Below, one piece after another: positions 62,201-64,000 of a stretch of DNA of 64,000 nucleotides (position 1 is its first letter; each line of letters opens with the position of its first letter). The DNA is taken from the NCBI GenBank assembly GCA_030037645.1, contig JASHQI010000019.1, positions 1 through 64,000 on the forward strand, read 5' to 3'. Source of the stretch: Xanthobacteraceae bacterium (GTDB taxonomy: Bacteria > Pseudomonadota > Alphaproteobacteria > Rhizobiales > Xanthobacteraceae). The notes beneath the pieces were generated by a model. The model saw only the letters and a list, made by a program, of their open reading frames with translations. It ran no database searches and was not told the DNA's origin. The position numbers and the translations under genes were made by a program.

Positions 62201-64000
62201 CGGCAAAGTGATCGTGTGTTCCACGGCGCGACCACCGGGTTCGGACATGTCCACGGCGATCTGCGCCTCGAGCGGATGGCTGCTCGACGGAATCTTGTCG
62301 ATATTGACTTGAAAAACGGCCTTGCCGGCGGCGTCGGTCGTCGGCAGGTTATCGAGCGGCTGTTGCACCGGCCCGACGTCGTCATCGGCTAGCCCGAATC
62401 GATACCCGGCAAATCCCGAACGCCCTTTTGCCGCGGCAATCGTCATGTCGCCTTCAAGATCAAGGCCGGCCGCCGGGGCACCGTAGAGAAACCGCCCAGT
62501 GACATTCACCGCCGCAGGATTCTTCTGGGAAATCGTGCCGCTCGGCGACGTGAGATCGAATTCGATCCGGTCGGGCACATAATCCTCGACCAGGAAGGTG
62601 GTCTCGCCGACCGGCGGACCTTTCGGGTCGGTGAACGTGCGCACGTGCCAGGTGCCCGTCGGCGCCGAAGCCGCAATCGGCAACGTCAGGCCGTGTCCGC
62701 CCAATCCCTCGTCTTGGACCAGGCTGCGCCGATACTCGACCCCATCGGGCCGATCGACGACGAATGTCAGCGGCACGCCGAGCGCTGCAGCGCCCTGTGC
62801 ATCGCGAAGCACCGCCGTCAGATGAACCGTCTCGCCGGAGCGGTAAACCCCGCGCTCGGCGTAGACAAAGGCATCGAGCCCACGGGGGGCGGGCCGGCCG
62901 CCGACGCCGCGGTCGGTGAGATCAAAGGCCGGACTCGTCAAGCTCAGGAACGCATAGTCGCCGTGACCGTCGTCCGCGGTCAGCACGGCCGGCGCAGAAC
63001 CGCCCTCCCCGTTCGCCAGACCAGACTCAAATTGCACATGACCGCTCGCATCGGTACGTCGCGTCGCCAATACCTCATTGCTGCGTGAAAGAAGCCGCAC
63101 GTCGACGCCGCTCTTCGCATCCGTCGTCGCCAGCGAGTTGACGAAGACGTGAATGCCGTCGTTGCCGGAGAACGCGGTCAGGCCGAGATCGGAGACGATG
63201 AACCATTGGGTTGCGAGCGCGTCGTAATCGTCGTCGATGTTCTTTTGCTCCTGGGGCTGCGCCACCATGACGTAGACGCCGGGCTTGAGATCACCGACCG
63301 CCTGGTCGACCGGAAAGACGGTCGTTACGTCTTCGTTGAGCGGCGCGGAGGCGACATCCAGCTCACCCTGCCAAATCGATACGCCGCGCGATCTTTTGAG
63401 CTGATCGATGTCGTAGCGAGTGAGGCTGCGCTGGAAATCGCCGCGGCCGTAGCCGGTCCCCTCGATCTCGTCGATGAGATTGCGGTCGCTAATGCGGTAA
63501 ATCTCGATGGCGACCTCGTGCGTATTGACGCTGATGACCGGAATCCCGTGCTGGCCGGTGCGGGGCAGCACATAGGCCGTGGTCGAGAAGCGCACGGCAG
63601 GCTCGCGGTCGCGCACATAGATGGCGAAATCGGCGGACTTCGAAAGCGACTCGTGGACCACCGACGGCAGTCCGGCACGCAGCGTGATGGTGTAGGTCTC
63701 GCCGTGTCTGAGCCCCTCGACACAGAGCTGTTTCTCGGCGACCGACAGCGCTGGCTTGTCGGTGCCGGCGAGCACAACAAATGGCGAAAAGTCGGTGCGC
63801 TCCGGTAATTGTTCCGAGAATTGGAAGCAGGCGCGCGGCGAAGCAGTGTCCGCATCGACGCTGTAATCAAGCACACGGAACCCGTATTGGGCGCGCAGCC
63901 GCTCGTACTGCGCCCGCACGTCGGCGGCCTCGCGCAATTCGAGCGACAGCCGCAAGGCATCGAGCGCCGGTCGCCATAATTGCCGCTGGCTCATGATCGT
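59198..64000 (-). CDS. Bacterial alpha-2-macroglobulin (YfhM type), N-terminus outside window
   Basis: At least 1600 residues of a periplasmic alpha-2-macroglobulin, open to the window edge. The ATG at 63992-63994 is internal to the family alignment, since signal peptide and lipobox are not in view. Visible parts are CFQFSEQLPE near the start, several MG domains with MG2-type YAERGVYRSGETVHLTA, the GYAPFVQNNEE-like linker region, and the thioester motif CSEQ (codons 60539-60550) inside RYPFRCSEQITSRALPLLY. The thioester traps attacking proteases. It is translationally coupled to pbpC; together they are thought to defend and repair the envelope after host or competitor attack. Confidence 0.95.
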   Translation of the reverse strand, partial: TIMSQRQLWRPALDALRLSLELREAADVRAQYERLRAQYGFRVLDYSVDADTASPRACFQFSEQLPERTDFSPFVVLAGTDKPALSVAEKQLCVEGLRHGETYTITLRAGLPSVVHESLSKSADFAIYVRDREPAVRFSTTAYVLPRTGQHGIPVISVNTHEVAIEIYRISDRNLIDEIEGTGYGRGDFQRSLTRYDIDQLKRSRGVSIWQGELDVASAPLNEDVTTVFPVDQAVGDLKPGVYVMVAQPQEQKNIDDDYDALATQWFIVSDLGLTAFSGNDGIHVFVNSLATTDAKSGVDVRLLSRSNEVLATRRTDASGHVQFESGLANGEGGSAPAVLTADDGHGDYAFLSLTSPAFDLTDRGVGGRPAPRGLDAFVYAERGVYRSGETVHLTAVLRDAQGAAALGVPLTFVVDRPDGVEYRRSLVQDEGLGGHGLTLPIAASAPTGTWHVRTFTDPKGPPVGETTFLVEDYVPDRIEFDLTSPSGTISQKNPAAVNVTGRFLYGAPAAGLDLEGDMTIAAAKGRSGFAGYRFGLADDDVGPVQQPLDNLPTTDAAGKAVFQVNIDKIPSSSHPLEAQIAVDMSEPGGRAVEHTITLPITASGNMIGVKPLFSGRSLSDGASAAFDVVVVAPDGTAVAQSGLHYELLRIDTHYQYYKRDGDWHFEPVQTTARVADGTIDTSPAKPGHVALPVHFGRYQLNVSMPDPNGAATSVTFDAGWYVNASAETPDMLETALDKSEYKPGDTMTVAVTARTAGRLTLNVIGDRLLASQTTDVKPGVVQMKVPVGSDWGSGAYIVATLRRPLDVPAQRMPGRAIGVQWFSIDRAARTLTLDMSPPSLIRPNSTLHVPVKIEGLKPGEQAKIVVAAVDVGILNLTNYKPPSPDDYYLGQRALSVDIRDVYGDLIDGMQGTRGRIRSGGDEGAAQLHGSPPAGPPLSLYSGLVNVGPDGSAQIAFDVPDFEGTIRVMAVVWSKDKIGHATADVIVRDPVVLTATLPRFLLPGDRSTVRLALDNVEGQAGEYAVTVTTADAIIAGAGATQTLPLPAKARGAMTVPITASAAGTGTVRVSVTGPSGFTLNRAYTVAVRSPAQILARRTVQPIAKGDSLTVSSDLFADLVPGTGSVSISVGTSAALDAASLLAALDRYPFRCSEQITSRALPLLYVSELGGDAHGTANDAANRRIRNAITALLTREDSNGSFGLWGVGGNDVWLDSYVTDFLTRAREHKFAVPDSAFKLALDRLRNVVNMTDVGKDGGADLAYALYVLARNGAAPIGDLRYLADAKLDALTTPIAKAQVAAALALVGDRARAERVYAAALAALGPLPQAELASREDFGSTLRDAAALVTLASEGGASQATVQAAVQRVEAARAYVRPTSTQEDAWLVLAASAMAKDAGNVSIDVNGKPTQGPFNRTISAADLKEPLRVTNTGDNQVQAVITVNGAPLTPEPAADNGFKIERLAYTLDGKPVDPTQVKQDSRLVVVLRITEAQPQFGRVIVADYLPAGFEIDNPHLVSSGVTGTLPWITDAVAPVSTEFRDDRFTAAFDRKRGDPAVFTVAYVVRAVSPGTYVYPQASVEDMYRPDRFGRTASGNVEVVAAK

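Overview
The window is about 64 kb of GC-rich chromosome from an alphaproteobacterium, most likely of the order Hyphomicrobiales (Rhizobiales; Bradyrhizobium/Xanthobacter-like lineages). The evidence is gene content and order: a divK-pleD pair, popZ beside tolC and pcm, an EipB/DUF1849 protein, the aapJQMP general amino-acid transporter divergent from metC, and the plsY-dprA-topA-rnr-nudix-rpmG block. No rRNA and no CRISPR array were seen.

Layout. 0-2 kb: end of a small exported protein and aidB. 2.3-13.5 kb: housekeeping block pyrB-plsY-dprA-lytic transglycosylase-topA-rnr-nudix-rpmG. 13.9-17.4 kb: polarity and c-di-GMP genes pleD-divK, then DUF3572-dinB. 17.4-21.5 kb: eipB, divergent from a RidA-GDPD-acetyltransferase-HIT run. 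21.5-24.8 kb: popZ, tolC and pcm on the minus strand. 25.0-25.3 kb: tRNA-Cys and tRNA-Asn. 25.4-26.7 kb: decayed IS256-type transposase and integrase fragments. 26.7-31.1 kb: an accessory locus with a glycosyltransferase, an acyl-CoA-dehydrogenase-fold protein, a hexapeptide acyltransferase and an enolase-superfamily enzyme. 31.5-43 kb: small proteins, an M24 peptidase homologue, an RND efflux pair, a two-gene phosphorelay remnant, a MetE-like protein, a cupin and a membrane GGDEF cyclase. 43.2-46.4 kb: a sulfur module of cysteine synthase, mercaptopyruvate sulfurtransferase and persulfide dioxygenase-rhodanese. 46.6-53.1 kb: a Spy-like periplasmic protein, aapJQMP and metC. 53.2-56.9 kb: a lipid A/lipid-linked sugar module (LAB_N, GT2, PAP2, GT39). 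57-64 kb: pbpC and an alpha-2-macroglobulin that runs off the right edge.

The most notable observations are: (1) an aspartate carbamoyltransferase that carries the zinc domain of the regulatory chain PyrI but not its nucleotide-binding domain, with no pyrC beside it; (2) a family of long palindromic elements at three loci that share one architecture (CTAGTG ends, about 10-bp outer stem, a 3-nt one-sided bulge, about 16-bp inner stem) although their stem sequences differ; (3) a HisKA-REC protein without an ATPase domain, translationally coupled to a REC-Hpt protein; (4) the accessory locus next to tRNA-Asn and mobile-element debris.

Several modules fit together functionally. PopZ, DivK and PleD belong to polar development. 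PBP1C and alpha-2-macroglobulin are the usual envelope-defence pair. CysK, the sulfurtransferase and the dioxygenase-rhodanese make, move and oxidise thiol sulfur. The GT39/GT2/LAB_N/PAP2 set probably decorates lipopolysaccharide from a lipid-linked sugar donor.
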